Notes under the pieces: generated by a model | What the model was told of the DNA's origin: nothing | The model's input: only the letters and a program-made list of their open reading frames with translations | Database searches by the model: none | Assembly: GCA_021772635.1 (NCBI GenBank) | Contig: JAJFLP010000088.1 | Location: forward strand, 1-64,000 | From: Verrucomicrobiota bacterium | Lineage (GTDB): Bacteria; Verrucomicrobiota; Lentisphaeria; JABSQK01; JAJFLO01 | Length of the DNA stretch: 64,000 bases | Direction of reading: 5' to 3' | Shown here: positions 54,705 to 64,000 of the stretch, in pieces | Numbering within the stretch: the first letter of the stretch is position 1 | Layout: the number at the start of each line of letters is the position of its first letter | Program-made: the position numbers and the translations under genes

Positions 54705-55372
54705 TTAACTTCCGCGACCAGAATTTATTTAGCGTCCGCGGGCGCGAATTTCCGTAACTGTTTTGTGGTAAAATGGTTGCAAATTTCTCGCATCCCCATC
54801 AGCTGAAACCATTCAAATGACGACAGTCCGGAACTCCGATGTTTTTGCGAATGCTTTGGCAGACCATTGCGAGTCAAATTTAGGCTGCGTGGGGTTGAAT
54901 CCGGAACAAAAATCCGGTCAGGTGTATGTATCGTCGTCGGTCCATCGTAGAGAAACTATGAGACTGGAGCTTCGGCGCGTGTCAGTGAACGCAAGGTCGC
55001 CCTGCGATTTCCCAGGAGTTCTGTCCCCAATATACTGTCTCCAGGGGTTCATTGGCTGAGAACGAAACTCGCCACTATTATCAGAAAAACTATTCAGTTG
55101 GATCTCTATTGATGCGGACCGACAATATGAAAATAAAGAGCCGCTTGCAAAAGTATCTTTGGCCGCGCGCCATTCTATTTCGGATTCACAGGTGGTTTTG
55201 TCGCACGGCGTGCGATGCAGTAGCATCGTATCTATTTGGTGAAACTTGCTGTGATTCGAAAGAGATTGGCGCCCAATGGGTTGCGACGCATGAGTGGCAT
55301 CTTCTCTCCGCAACCAGAGAGTATAGACCTTCGGGTATGTACATCTCCGGTTGCAAAGAGAATCTGCCGATC

Positions 55373-58300
55373 ATGCGTTCGCAACGCGGCTCAAATAGAC
55401 TTTTGCAAGTGGCTCTAAAGTTTGCCATACTTTCGCTAGTATACCTTTTAACGCCGCTTACGTTTGCTGATTTTACGACTCCATACGATGCGAATGTAGA
55501 TCGCGTGCCCTCCTATTCTCCTGCCGTGGCTATCTCAGAAGATGGCGGCGATCAAGTCTATCACCTCGCGTTTTACAAACGTTTCGGCGAACTTAACGAA
55601 CAGCAAGTGTACTATTCCCGCAGTACTCTTAATGGGATTTCCGGGAGCTGGTCCGATCCGACACCAATTTTTAATAGCGTTTCTGTCGCGGATAACACCG
55701 AAACACCGAGAGACGTAGCGATTGCTGCTAATGGTACTACTATTCTTATAGTGTGGCAGCAGCAAACAAAGATATTCGTTGCCCGCAGTAGTGACAGTGG
55801 GGTAACTTTTGGTAGTTCTTTTGAAGTATCTTCCGGAACAGCCAATTTTAGACGCTTGCCCGATATTAAGGTTGACGGCAATGGTCGATTCCATATGGTT
55901 TGGACGGAAAGCGTCGATGTTGGTATTACGACGAAGTATACAACCAGTGCCACTGGAACAGACGGTACGTGGAGCGCACCTGCAGATGCTCTTGATGCAG
56001 CTACCTTAAGAAGTACACTGGTTATAGACGATACCAACGATCGAATAGTAGTGGCGGCCCACCAAATTGCCACGACGCATCGAATTCAGACCAGGAGTAA
56101 ATCGAGAGATCCGAGTGCAAGCTGGGGGACAACGACGGGTATTGCGCTGGGTAGCGACAAAGACGCTTACATGCGGATGACGATCGATCAGAACGATGAT
56201 CGTATATACCTGATATACACCGATAATATTAGCGATAATCCTAATTCATCAGGTAATGATCCGATACTTGTAAGATCATCGCAAGATCAAGGGGCGACCT
56301 GGTCTTCGTCGGTAGAAATCGGGCAGGGGTATATGCCGGCAATTGCCGCGACGGCAGCGGACGAGTTAATCGCAGTGTGGTATGACCCGGATACGACGGA
56401 CGCTACCGTCGGGAATATTCGTTTCCGGCGGGCGACCTTGCCTGCCATAACTATTTCGGATTGGGCGACTGCTGAGGTTCGAAATACCGATCCAGCCCAC
56501 CAAATACACTTTCAAACCTCTTGGTCGAATATCGATTTTCTGCTTGGACTCCCCGGTGTAGTTTCAGAGAGTATTCGAACCACAGTCTTTTGGGTTGACG
56601 CGGCGTCAGGAGAAGAAGGCGTCGTCATGACCCAGGAACTCGCAGCCGACATCTGCAGCGCGTCCGTTTCAAGTTTCTCACTGGATGTGGCTGTATCGCC
56701 GTTTTCGGAGGCGACATTTTCGGTAAAGATCACAGCGCTCGCGGCGGGCCAGGCCATCGGTACCGATGCAGATCCGTGTGTTGCTGATTTCGGAGTCATT
56801 ACCGTTGCTGCGGATAACGGAACGTTCACGTCTACCCTGGGCACGATCTCGGTGACCTCCAGCCCCTTCACGTTCAACGGTTTCCTTGACACGGCCGGGA
56901 CAACAACTTTAACCGCATCGCTTGCGTCCGATTCGTCGATCAACGGATCAAGCAACTCTTTCGTCGTTCAAGACACAGAACCAGCCGAAAGCGAATTGGA
57001 TTTTCTCGTCTCCCAAATTGATAGTCAGACCAATCTCGTCGTCACCGTTTTTAACGAAGACGCACCAGACGATACTGCACACATTTACTCGAATGCGCTG
57101 GCGGTAATCGCTTTTGTTCATAAAGGAGTTTTAGCCGCATCCCCAGATTCAGCATACACCGATCGCGCGCGTAACATTTTGACGGCCCTCCAGTCCCTTC
57201 AGATCAGCAGCACGTTTGACACAACCCCGTCAATGGCAGGCAATGACGGTGGTTTCAGGGATGCTTACAATCCCAATGACCTTGACCCGACTTCCAGCGG
57301 ATTTCTTAATGTACCTGTCACTACCGGGAATAATGCATGGGTATTGATGGCGATTAATTATTACGCTGTTTATACCAGCGATAGCCAGTTCCTCGACATG
57401 GCGCGAAAACTTGGCGGTTTTCTGCAGGAACGGCAGGAAAGCGGCGGGGTCAATAACGGAGGCGTATATTCTCGCGATACGAATACCGAAACGTTCGTCA
57501 CCGAGCACCAGGCGCAAGCCTTTTCTGGATTATTTTACTTATCTGAGATCGATGATACCACCCCCGACCCATACGCGTCGGACGCGAATGACATAAAACT
57601 TTTTATGCTAAGCCGCCTGCTGGACACCGATCCAAATGATTCGTTGTCACTCCAGCGATTCGATATAGCCGAAGGGCGCAGCGATAATACATCGTTAGAC
57701 GCGCAAACCACCTCGTTTTTGACATTTCCCGGGCCGATTGTTAACGACGGCGCCAATGATATTGACGTATCGACCGCGCTGGATTTTGCATTTAATTATA
57801 TCGACAAGGAGCAGACTTTTCGCGGCAGGACAATTCAGGGAGCAACGTTCAGGCAGGACGACCCGGATCTCAATTGTCAAGCCGTCCAATTCGTATGGAT
57901 CGAAGGCTCCGCCCAACTAGCCTTGGCCGTTGCTGAACTGGATGATGCTGGGCAGGCAGCGACTGCAGATTTAACAGAGCGGAATACCCTCCTTGAAAAC
58001 ATCCGTAAGGTCCGCGACCCTTCTGGCGGGTATCCGACGCACCTAGGGGCTCAGAAGACTTGTGTTGCCCTTGACGTAGACGGTATAGAAAATGATCAGG
58101 AAACCGTGGGGGATAGCGAAATTAATGTTGCACCGACGGCGTGGTCATATATGAATAAGGTCGATCCGTTTCTCAACCCATATACGCTGGATCCTGTATT
58201 AATCGTGACGCAGACCGAAGTTTTTGACTCGATGTCGTCGGCAACGATTAAACTCACCGCAAGTTTACGTCAGGCGACCAGTGTGTCGGGCCAAAGTATC

Positions 58301-59359
58301 ACGTTTGCTATCACTGATGGTGGTGGAGGCCTTGGGGCAACCGGGGCCGGAACCGCAACTTCATTAACCGTGCAGACCGACTCTACTGGGGACGTTTCGA
58401 TTTTTTACGACTCCCCAGATTCGCCGGATATCGCCAAAATCACGGTCACGGCGGTTGGCTCCCAAGCGGCCGCCAAGGAAATCTACGTCCTGACCGGGTT
58501 CGTCGAAAACTTTGAACTTGGCGTGAATGCGGGAGGTACGTTGAAGCTTTTCGGGAATGCCCGCGATGAAGCGGTTGCCCTTATACAAAGTCAAGATGCG
58601 ACCATGCAACCTTTGAGTCGTCCGAGTAGCGGAAACTTTGTGGCGGCACTGGCGACAACGAGCGCGGGCTTTACTGCAGAGAACCCTTCTATAACACTTC
58701 GAAAGACCTTCACTTCTTCCATATCAAGCGGCGGTGCTGCGTCTAATGCAATCGACGCATCGAATTTCAACGCGATTTCGTATTGGGCACGAAATTCTGT
58801 GGCTACAATATCTCAGACCTATGTTCAATTGACTATAGGCGACGGAGGCGGCACGAACGGCCAAACGGGTAGTACTTGGCGGCAAACCGTTTTTACTGAT
58901 CTTTCTCAAAATTGGGCGCGTACCGTCGTAAACTTGGACGCCACTGGCTTTACCAGAATTATTTCAAATTCAACTGACGGGGGGGATTTCGACCGGAGTC
59001 AGATAACACGTGTCGAGATCGTCTATGTAAGTAATGGCTTCATCCAGGTCCAACAGACAATGTACGTTGACGATATAAATTTCTTCTCCAACGATATTAT
59101 TTTGATCGCTTATGTTGATCGGACATTCACACAGAGTGGAAGTAATCAAATTACACGAATTCTCGCAACGGTGACGAATAATGATCAGCTTAAAGATGGT
59201 GTTACCCTGAGTTTGTCATCAACAGGCACCGGAGCGGTCGCGTTTCCAAACGGAAACGTGACAGGCCAGGGAGGTAACCCAACGGGACAGGTGATATTTA
59301 CGTACACAGCACCAACCAGCTCACAGGTGGCAAAATTTACGGTCAATATTTCCAATTAG
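55373..59359 (+). CDS. Large secreted protein: sialidase-like BNR propeller, alpha/alpha-barrel-like and binding modules
   Basis: About 1328 residues from ATG 55373, which is followed by a signal peptide (LLQVALKFAILSLVYLLTPLTFA). The frame is open further upstream to 55052. Numbering from ATG 55373, residues about 30-380 are a BNR/sialidase-like propeller with Asp-box motifs (SSDSGVTF, SQDQGATW). Ig-like beta domains follow. Residues about 540-930 form a helical region with NNAWVLMAINYYAVYT, GGVYSRDTNTETFVTE and AVQFVWIEGSAQLALA, resembling six-hairpin glycosidases. Another Ig-like domain follows. The final 275 residues form the NFELGVNAGG...GDGGGTNGQTGSTW...VDDINFF module shared with the next two genes. 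Probably extracellular glycan-active; the reaction is unknown. Confidence 0.7.
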   Translation: MRSQRGSNRLLQVALKFAILSLVYLLTPLTFADFTTPYDANVDRVPSYSPAVAISEDGGDQVYHLAFYKRFGELNEQQVYYSRSTLNGISGSWSDPTPIFNSVSVADNTETPRDVAIAANGTTILIVWQQQTKIFVARSSDSGVTFGSSFEVSSGTANFRRLPDIKVDGNGRFHMVWTESVDVGITTKYTTSATGTDGTWSAPADALDAATLRSTLVIDDTNDRIVVAAHQIATTHRIQTRSKSRDPSASWGTTTGIALGSDKDAYMRMTIDQNDDRIYLIYTDNISDNPNSSGNDPILVRSSQDQGATWSSSVEIGQGYMPAIAATAADELIAVWYDPDTTDATVGNIRFRRATLPAITISDWATAEVRNTDPAHQIHFQTSWSNIDFLLGLPGVVSESIRTTVFWVDAASGEEGVVMTQELAADICSASVSSFSLDVAVSPFSEATFSVKITALAAGQAIGTDADPCVADFGVITVAADNGTFTSTLGTISVTSSPFTFNGFLDTAGTTTLTASLASDSSINGSSNSFVVQDTEPAESELDFLVSQIDSQTNLVVTVFNEDAPDDTAHIYSNALAVIAFVHKGVLAASPDSAYTDRARNILTALQSLQISSTFDTTPSMAGNDGGFRDAYNPNDLDPTSSGFLNVPVTTGNNAWVLMAINYYAVYTSDSQFLDMARKLGGFLQERQESGGVNNGGVYSRDTNTETFVTEHQAQAFSGLFYLSEIDDTTPDPYASDANDIKLFMLSRLLDTDPNDSLSLQRFDIAEGRSDNTSLDAQTTSFLTFPGPIVNDGANDIDVSTALDFAFNYIDKEQTFRGRTIQGATFRQDDPDLNCQAVQFVWIEGSAQLALAVAELDDAGQAATADLTERNTLLENIRKVRDPSGGYPTHLGAQKTCVALDVDGIENDQETVGDSEINVAPTAWSYMNKVDPFLNPYTLDPVLIVTQTEVFDSMSSATIKLTASLRQATSVSGQSITFAITDGGGGLGATGAGTATSLTVQTDSTGDVSIFYDSPDSPDIAKITVTAVGSQAAAKEIYVLTGFVENFELGVNAGGTLKLFGNARDEAVALIQSQDATMQPLSRPSSGNFVAALATTSAGFTAENPSITLRKTFTSSISSGGAASNAIDASNFNAISYWARNSVATISQTYVQLTIGDGGGTNGQTGSTWRQTVFTDLSQNWARTVVNLDATGFTRIISNSTDGGDFDRSQITRVEIVYVSNGFIQVQQTMYVDDINFFSNDIILIAYVDRTFTQSGSNQITRILATVTNNDQLKDGVTLSLSSTGTGAVAFPNGNVTGQGGNPTGQVIFTYTAPTSSQVAKFTVNISN

Positions 59360-59740
59360 ACGACGGTTCCATATTAACGACACCGTTCATGGGACCTCTG
59401 AGAAGGCCGTCCTAATCAGAACGTAGTCAATCGAATTGGAGCTTACAAAAATATTAAAAAACGAATCATCGAATTGGTTCACCTAGACAGTGAACGTAAC
59501 GCTTTTTAATTACATAAGAGTTATAAATAAAGAAGGAGGTCAATCAAGAGATTTAAGTCAACATAAACACAGCATGATGAATCGATTTAGTCAATTCGTC
59601 AAACCAATAATCGAGTGTGTGTTTAAGCGTTTTAGACGTAATAAAGCGCCCACATCCTCGGTCATTCTGAGAAACGCAGAATTCGCTGCGGTCCTCAAAA
59701 CAATTAATGGTACCAAAATATATAGGAGATAGAAAGAGTC
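59360..59740. other. Gap before the next secreted-protein gene
   Basis: A 381-bp gap. It holds an 80-codon open frame (GTG 59490 to TAG 59732) with a basic, unrecognised sequence, ending just before the next ribosome site ataggaga. No repeat family member was seen. Confidence 0.35.
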
Positions 59741-60814
59741 ATGAAAAAACACAAATTTCTACTGTTAAACTTATTATTGGGTTTCGTTTTATTCGGAGTT
59801 CAAAGCGCTTTAGCGCAGGGGATTAGCGATCCTGACACTCAGCCTGTCACCACGTTTTTGCTGGTCGACTTTGTCGATAACTTCGAAAACGGTGTTAATG
59901 CCGGTGGTGTCCTGAAGGTGTTTGGTAACGAAAATGTCCGCGACGACTCTGCCGATACAACAGCGGAATCTTCCGGACGGATGGGAACTGACACCGCGTT
60001 TCGGTTGAAGACAGCCGCTACCGGCTTCGGATTGGCCGCCGATGGCGAGAATTTCGTCGGTTTTTCAAAGGATATAAACGATATTCTTCTATCCGATGGA
60101 TCTCAAGCAAAGATCGACGCGAGCAGTTTCAACGCGCTCTCATATTTCTTTAAGCCGGTAAGCTCATTTGCCGGTACAGAGATCGAGGTTGGTATCCAGT
60201 TGGTGATCGGTGATGGCGGGGATACGACGCCCGCCAATACCACCGACAGCTTTACCGGTAGTACGTGGACCCAGACAGACGGCGTTCGGCTAGCAGGTAT
60301 TACCAATCCTGGCAATAACAACGGTTTCACGAGAGTGGTCACGAACTTGATCGGTAGCGTCGCTGGCGAGACGGCGGGATTCCAACGAGTCGTAGGACCG
60401 ACGGTTGGGACCGACCAGGAAACGTTGAATTCGACGCTGTTAGCAGATATTTCAGCTGTTAATATCGTGTTGTCAACGAATAACGATGGTACTGACGTTG
60501 CAAGCGTTGCTAGAGAGATACTGGTCGACGACATCAACTTCTTCGAGAACCTGACCGTTGAGCTGGCTGTTGTGAATAGCGTGTTCGCGAAAAGCGGATC
60601 CGGTTTTGTGTTCGACCTACTTGCCACAGCAAAGCAGAGCGGAGCCCTGGCGAATAATATAAATTTGACGGTTACAACGACCGGCGCAGGAACCTTAGCA
60701 CTCCCCAACGGCGGTGAGACAGGTGTTGGTGGTAATCCAACTGGTCAGGTAGCGATACAATATACTGTTTCCAGCATTGCCGAAATTGCTGAGATTAAGG
60801 TTGAAGTTCAGTAA
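59741..60814 (+). CDS. Secreted beta-sandwich (sugar-binding-like) protein with C-terminal Ig-like domain
   Basis: A 357-residue protein. The signal peptide is residues 1-26 (ending ALAQ). The module runs DFVDNFENGVNAGGVLKVFGNENV, then SFNALSYFFKP, QLVIGDGGDTT, SFTGSTWTQ and LVDDINFFENL. The final 80 residues form an Ig-like domain ending in GGNPTGQVAIQYTV. Both parts align with the C-terminal 275 residues of the preceding large protein, including the GGNPTGQV stretch, so it is a free-standing copy of that region. ATG 59741 has the site aggaga, 10 bases upstream. Its role is probably glycan binding or surface attachment (inference). Confidence 0.7.
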   Translation: MKKHKFLLLNLLLGFVLFGVQSALAQGISDPDTQPVTTFLLVDFVDNFENGVNAGGVLKVFGNENVRDDSADTTAESSGRMGTDTAFRLKTAATGFGLAADGENFVGFSKDINDILLSDGSQAKIDASSFNALSYFFKPVSSFAGTEIEVGIQLVIGDGGDTTPANTTDSFTGSTWTQTDGVRLAGITNPGNNNGFTRVVTNLIGSVAGETAGFQRVVGPTVGTDQETLNSTLLADISAVNIVLSTNNDGTDVASVAREILVDDINFFENLTVELAVVNSVFAKSGSGFVFDLLATAKQSGALANNINLTVTTTGAGTLALPNGGETGVGGNPTGQVAIQYTVSSIAEIAEIKVEVQ

Positions 60815-61026
60815 ACTGCAGGCGACGACCATTTCCCGTGTTGGTGGATCCTATAATTGTTGTAAATAATTGTAGGGCCCTGAATTATCGGGGTTGATCG
60901 CGTTCGGGGAATCCACCGTAGCGCCGAGGTAAAACTCGATCGCTAGGTACGACCTCGGACGGACTGTAGTCCAATCCTGTTTCTGTTAACCTTGCTATTC
61001 ACCGTACGTGAATCCTACGTATATCG
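60815..61026. other. Gap without recognised features
   Basis: A 212-bp gap. A weak inverted pair (gccgaggt / acctcggac) is visible near 60925-60955; nothing else was recognised. Confidence 0.3.
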
Positions 61027-63066
61027 GTGAGAAGTGTAGAGGTACGTTCACAATTGTGTTCTTTAGTAAATAATTTATTCTTTCGATCTGTCCGAATACT
61101 GCAAGTAGTGCTGTCTTCTCTATGTATTTCCGCGGTTGTTTTTAGTTTATTTTCAATGACCGCGGAAACGACTTTGGCACAAGGCGCAGATCCAATGTCA
61201 TCAGCGTCTGCGTTGTTGTTGATCGACATCATAGATAATTTCGAATTCGGTCTATCAACAAATACCAGCTCGTACATTCAGTTCGGTGAGGATACGAGTC
61301 CGTTGGCGATTGTTAATGATGGCGTTAACGATAGTAATTCTGCAGTTCGTCTTGAGACTGGCGATAGCGGATTTACCAGCGACAACCAATTCATCGGTTT
61401 TAGCAAGGAATTCGCATTTCCGATCGATACGTCGGGATTCTCTCATATTGCCTACTTCGCACGCTCGCCCAATACGGATGATACGTCACGGTTCGTGGTT
61501 ATCGAACTGGTTGTTGGCGAAGGTGGACAGGAATCCGGACAGACCGGGAGCACCTGGACCCAACAGGGAAATACGCGCCACACACTCGCTGAATTGGGTG
61601 CCGATTATACCCGAGTATTGGTCCCGTTGGATACTGCTAGCGGTTTTTTCCGGACCGCCGGCAGCGGAGAATTAGTGCTCGATCTTTCGAATATTACGAG
61701 GATCAATATCGTGATGGTCCGAGGGTTTGGAGCGAATGCAACCTCGAAGAGAACGGTCGTTGTGGACGATATCGTCTTTCTTGATCTGAGCTCCCCGCAT
61801 TCGCTGTCTGTACAATCGGATCCGATCAGCGGTGTCGATGTATCAGGAACGGTCAACGGGACCACGCCGATTGCGGATATTCCTGTCGCCGATAGCGAAC
61901 AGGTCACGCTGGAGGTTGATCCCAACGTTTCGGTCGGTAATACGCAACATATTTTTTCCCGCTGGGAGATCAACGGTATCGAACAATCGCCGTTAGATAC
62001 AGTCGCGACGTTCACGATGTATCAAGATACCACTGCGGTCGCCGTGTACGCCGCCGCGGTTAAGCATACCTTGACGGTTTCGACCGCGCCGGATTCGAGC
62101 ACCCAAATCAACGGAAATCCCGCCGGAATTACGTCATACCAGGAGATGATCAGTGACGGAGCCGCGGTCACTCTGAATGCACCCGAACAGAGCCAAATAA
62201 GCGGTACCCCGCATTCGTTCATTCAATGGCGAATAAATGGTCAGGCACAGGACCTGCTGGTAAATACAGTAACTTTTCCGGTTACAACCGACACCACTGC
62301 AGTTGCGGAATACGATAGTCGGAACGTTGTTACAGTTTCCTCAACGCCGGTTGATAATCTCACGATTGCAGGCAATGACGCAGCGTTCTCAGGCACGACT
62401 GACTACGTGGTATTTGTCGATGACGGCACCGCGATGCAGCTGACTGCGCCGATGGATGTCCCGTCGTTGGGTATTAATTTCGTTCGGTGGACGGTTACTC
62501 GCGGTGCCGTGACGACCGCGGAGCCCGACGGAAACCGAACCGTTTCGATTACGAATATCAATGAAAATGTAGTTGCCCTTGCTGTTTTTGAATCAATCCT
62601 ATCCTTGTCCGACGGGTGGAATCTTTTATCAGTTCCCGTCGCGACCTCGGATTCTATCGACCAGCTCTTCCCAGGGACGGTAAACAGGCGTGCGGTATGG
62701 CGATGGGACAATGAAAAATTCCGGGTAGTCCCGGCCAATGATAATTTACAGGTATTCGATGGGCATTGGATATTCAGCAGCCAAGATGATTTGCAGATCA
62801 AGCCGGACGGCACCGTTCCCGGAACAACAACTGTAACGCTCCAACCCGGCTGGAATTTATTCGGCATCGCTGGCCATTCGCCGGGGCCTCCTCCGTTCGG
62901 CCGAAATGTAATCGGCGATATTTGGGGATGGGACGCCGACGGGCAGGCGTTCATAAAGATTGATAGCGAATTCCTTCCGATTCATAAAAAAGGCCGCCTA
63001 TTTCCAGGAAAAGGTTACTGGGTCTACCTACTCGACAGCCAATCGGTGAACCTGATCGGTGAATAG
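61027..63066 (+). CDS. Secreted protein: beta-sandwich module, repeat domains and C-terminal GWNL module
   Basis: A 679-residue protein. The N-terminal hydrophobic export segment ends TTLAQGADP. The first module (about 60-250) is the same family as in the two preceding genes (IIDNFEFGLSTN, VVGEGGQESGQTGSTWTQ, VVDDIVF). Residues about 255-505 are three beta repeats with SVQSDPISGVDVSGT / VSTAPDSSTQINGN / SSTPVDNLTIAGN, each followed by a HxFxxWxINGxxQ stretch, recalling InlB B/divergent repeat-like domains. The end (about 515-679) is two GWNL repeats (DGWNLLSVPV and QPGWNLFGIAG, each with a WGWD-type middle and GYW/GHW), shared with the protein at 1633-6159. It is a surface or extracellular protein of unknown function. 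The GTG start is uncertain. Confidence 0.65.
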   Translation: MRSVEVRSQLCSLVNNLFFRSVRILQVVLSSLCISAVVFSLFSMTAETTLAQGADPMSSASALLLIDIIDNFEFGLSTNTSSYIQFGEDTSPLAIVNDGVNDSNSAVRLETGDSGFTSDNQFIGFSKEFAFPIDTSGFSHIAYFARSPNTDDTSRFVVIELVVGEGGQESGQTGSTWTQQGNTRHTLAELGADYTRVLVPLDTASGFFRTAGSGELVLDLSNITRINIVMVRGFGANATSKRTVVVDDIVFLDLSSPHSLSVQSDPISGVDVSGTVNGTTPIADIPVADSEQVTLEVDPNVSVGNTQHIFSRWEINGIEQSPLDTVATFTMYQDTTAVAVYAAAVKHTLTVSTAPDSSTQINGNPAGITSYQEMISDGAAVTLNAPEQSQISGTPHSFIQWRINGQAQDLLVNTVTFPVTTDTTAVAEYDSRNVVTVSSTPVDNLTIAGNDAAFSGTTDYVVFVDDGTAMQLTAPMDVPSLGINFVRWTVTRGAVTTAEPDGNRTVSITNINENVVALAVFESILSLSDGWNLLSVPVATSDSIDQLFPGTVNRRAVWRWDNEKFRVVPANDNLQVFDGHWIFSSQDDLQIKPDGTVPGTTTVTLQPGWNLFGIAGHSPGPPPFGRNVIGDIWGWDADGQAFIKIDSEFLPIHKKGRLFPGKGYWVYLLDSQSVNLIGE

Positions 63067-63126
63067 AGTACTCTAAAGCGATTCGGAGACTCTTCCTTTC
63101 GTATCAATCTTGCTTTCCAAACTATT

Positions 63127-63280
63127 TATACTGATTGCCTTCGAGTTTTCCGCGATCGCCTAGCCATCCGCCACATGATCTATATTAACTCCAGTCAGGT
63201 TTTCGACAAGTTTTCTAAAATCTTTGCCTACCGTGATCCCGCGCCTGCGGGATCGAAAATTCGACTGCTTGCAGTCTATA
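63127..63280 (+). repeat. Modular intergenic repeat R1, diverged
   Basis: Begins TATACTGATTGCCTTCGAG and contains the palindrome tcccgcgcctgcgggatcg. It ends ATTCGACTGCTTGCAGTCTATA. It lies immediately before the last gene and may supply its leader. Confidence 0.7.
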
Positions 63281-63309
63281 TTCGACGCTTCGTACGAGAT
63301 ATCGCAATC

Positions 63310-64000
63310 TTGACAGTTTTTTCCATGTCTTTGTGCTGTGCTGGAAACGGCGATGCTTTGTGGATATGGGGGATGGGACCGAAAATTATCAACGGTTCCG
63401 GGGAGGCCGATCGGATAAACTTTTATAGCTTCTTAACGGCGCCGCACGGTGACCCCAGCGCCCGAATTACGACACTATTTACGTTCGTTTCCGCAAATAA
63501 TTACGACGACGTATGCTTAGATGAGATAGACAAATGCCGTGTGCATCATCCGACTAAGGTCCGCGAGTTCATTGCAGATGCACATAGTCGTGGCTTAGAG
63601 GTTCATTATCTCGACGGAGATCCGGTTTGGTCATTGTCCGCGCCGCACAATCGAGCGGCGGTCGGGTTGCTCAGCGCCGTTTTCGAATATAACGAGAATA
63701 GCGCAGTAGAAGAGCGCTTCGACGCGATTCAAATGGACGTCGAACCGTATGTCTTGGACACGAGTCATCCGCTGTCATGGGCGGCAGATACATTGGAAGT
63801 GTGGAATCAGTACCTTCTTAATCTTCGCGACTGGCAGTCCCGAGTTAATCGGCACAACGAGAAAACCGGAGATAACTTAAAACTTGGGGTCGCGATTCCA
63901 TTTTGGTGGCAAGCTGACGTACCTCCGACAGAGGTCGATCACCGCAAGATTCAGGACATCGTTGACTACATTGCGATTATGGCATACGACACCCGGTCTG
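63310..64000 (+). CDS. Exported glycosidase-like TIM-barrel protein, partial (runs off the window)
   Basis: The 3' end lies beyond the window. The frame starts with a short hydrophobic export segment (ILTVFSMSLCCAG), then ALWIWGMGP, KVREFIADAHSRGLEVHYLDG, ERFDAIQMDVEPYVL, LGVAIPFWW and IVDYIAIMAYD. These line up in order with the C-terminal domain of the 867-residue protein at 42315 (MWVWK, FIKEARNRGIKSHALDG, ERFYGIHLDNEPYQL, IPFWF, IDIVDNIGIMDY). The DxEPY acidic pair is likely catalytic (inference). Here no sugar-binding modules precede the barrel. The start is uncertain (TTG 63310 or ATG 63325); the frame is open further upstream into the R1 copy. Confidence 0.65.
   Translation, partial: MTVFSMSLCCAGNGDALWIWGMGPKIINGSGEADRINFYSFLTAPHGDPSARITTLFTFVSANNYDDVCLDEIDKCRVHHPTKVREFIADAHSRGLEVHYLDGDPVWSLSAPHNRAAVGLLSAVFEYNENSAVEERFDAIQMDVEPYVLDTSHPLSWAADTLEVWNQYLLNLRDWQSRVNRHNEKTGDNLKLGVAIPFWWQADVPPTEVDHRKIQDIVDYIAIMAYDTRS

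Noticed and set aside
55180-55372. Cyclic-di-GMP (GEMM-type) riboswitch before the large secreted protein
   Set aside because: A short cgaaag stretch and GC hairpins suggested it, but the conserved helices and the rest of the consensus are missing.
59490-59732. 80-codon open frame just before the 59741 gene
   Set aside because: It starts with GTG without a ribosome site and has no recognisable sequence, so it is mentioned only in the gap note.

Overview
The window reads as chromosomal DNA of a Gram-negative, probably uncultured bacterium. Supporting signs are a large outer-membrane beta-barrel protein, many long modular secreted proteins, menaquinone synthesis (menA), a complete bacillithiol set (bshC, bshB1, bshA), a eukaryote-like Ser/Thr kinase with zinc ribbons, and an ammonium-transporter/histidine-kinase fusion of the type known from the anammox planctomycete Kuenenia. 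I cannot name the phylum. A lineage near the FCB/PVC groups or a candidate phylum is an inference only. Starts are mixed (ATG, GTG, TTG). I saw one tRNA and no rRNA, CRISPR array, prophage or recognisable transposase gene.

Layout. 0-6.2 kb: possible remnant of an upstream gene, holA, and a 1508-residue secreted metalloprotease-like protein. 6.4-11.5 kb: biotin genes bioA-bioD, bioB and bioF on the plus strand, pushed apart by repeats. 11.6-16 kb: an EF-hand protein, then on the minus strand an MTA/SAH-type deaminase and an MTA/MTI-type phosphorylase (able in principle to clear the nucleosides left by BioA and BioB) and a DUF1223 protein. 16-19 kb: an antitoxin with a broken PIN toxin, an intact PIN/antitoxin pair, and a Mut7-C RNase gene with an in-frame TGA. 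19-26.5 kb: menA, a Ser/Thr kinase, a lipase-maturation-factor-like protein and a cyclophilin-FKBP fusion, all minus. 26.8-32.6 kb: two small membrane proteins, then a methyltransferase, bshC, bshB1 and bshA. 32.9-35.1 kb: a SirB1/YccV fusion, tRNA-Val(CAC) and an Hpt protein. 35.4-41.9 kb: a minus-strand signalling operon (haem-type DUF3365 sensor, Amt-histidine kinase, hybrid kinase with two receivers) that with the nearby Hpt protein could form an ammonium-responsive phosphorelay. 42-64 kb: secreted or surface proteins built from a few shared beta-sandwich modules, an Na+/solute symporter carrying a duplicated inserted domain, and a PotD-like binding protein. The last gene runs off the window.

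The most unusual feature is the intergenic DNA. Nearly every long gap carries a member of a modular repeat family (called R1 here; about 13 near-complete copies plus fragments, both orientations, never inside a gene). It has TATA-type ends, an inner palindrome and two fixed sites at which extra hairpin modules are inserted. Further families are R5 (175-181 bp, inverted ends, three copies), R2 (inverted ends, two copies), R3 (inverted ends, two copies), R4 and R6, plus several different short-word tandem repeats abutting genes and an 87-bp unit duplicated in frame ahead of bshB1.

All assignments come from reading the sequence and recalling family motifs. No database search was run.
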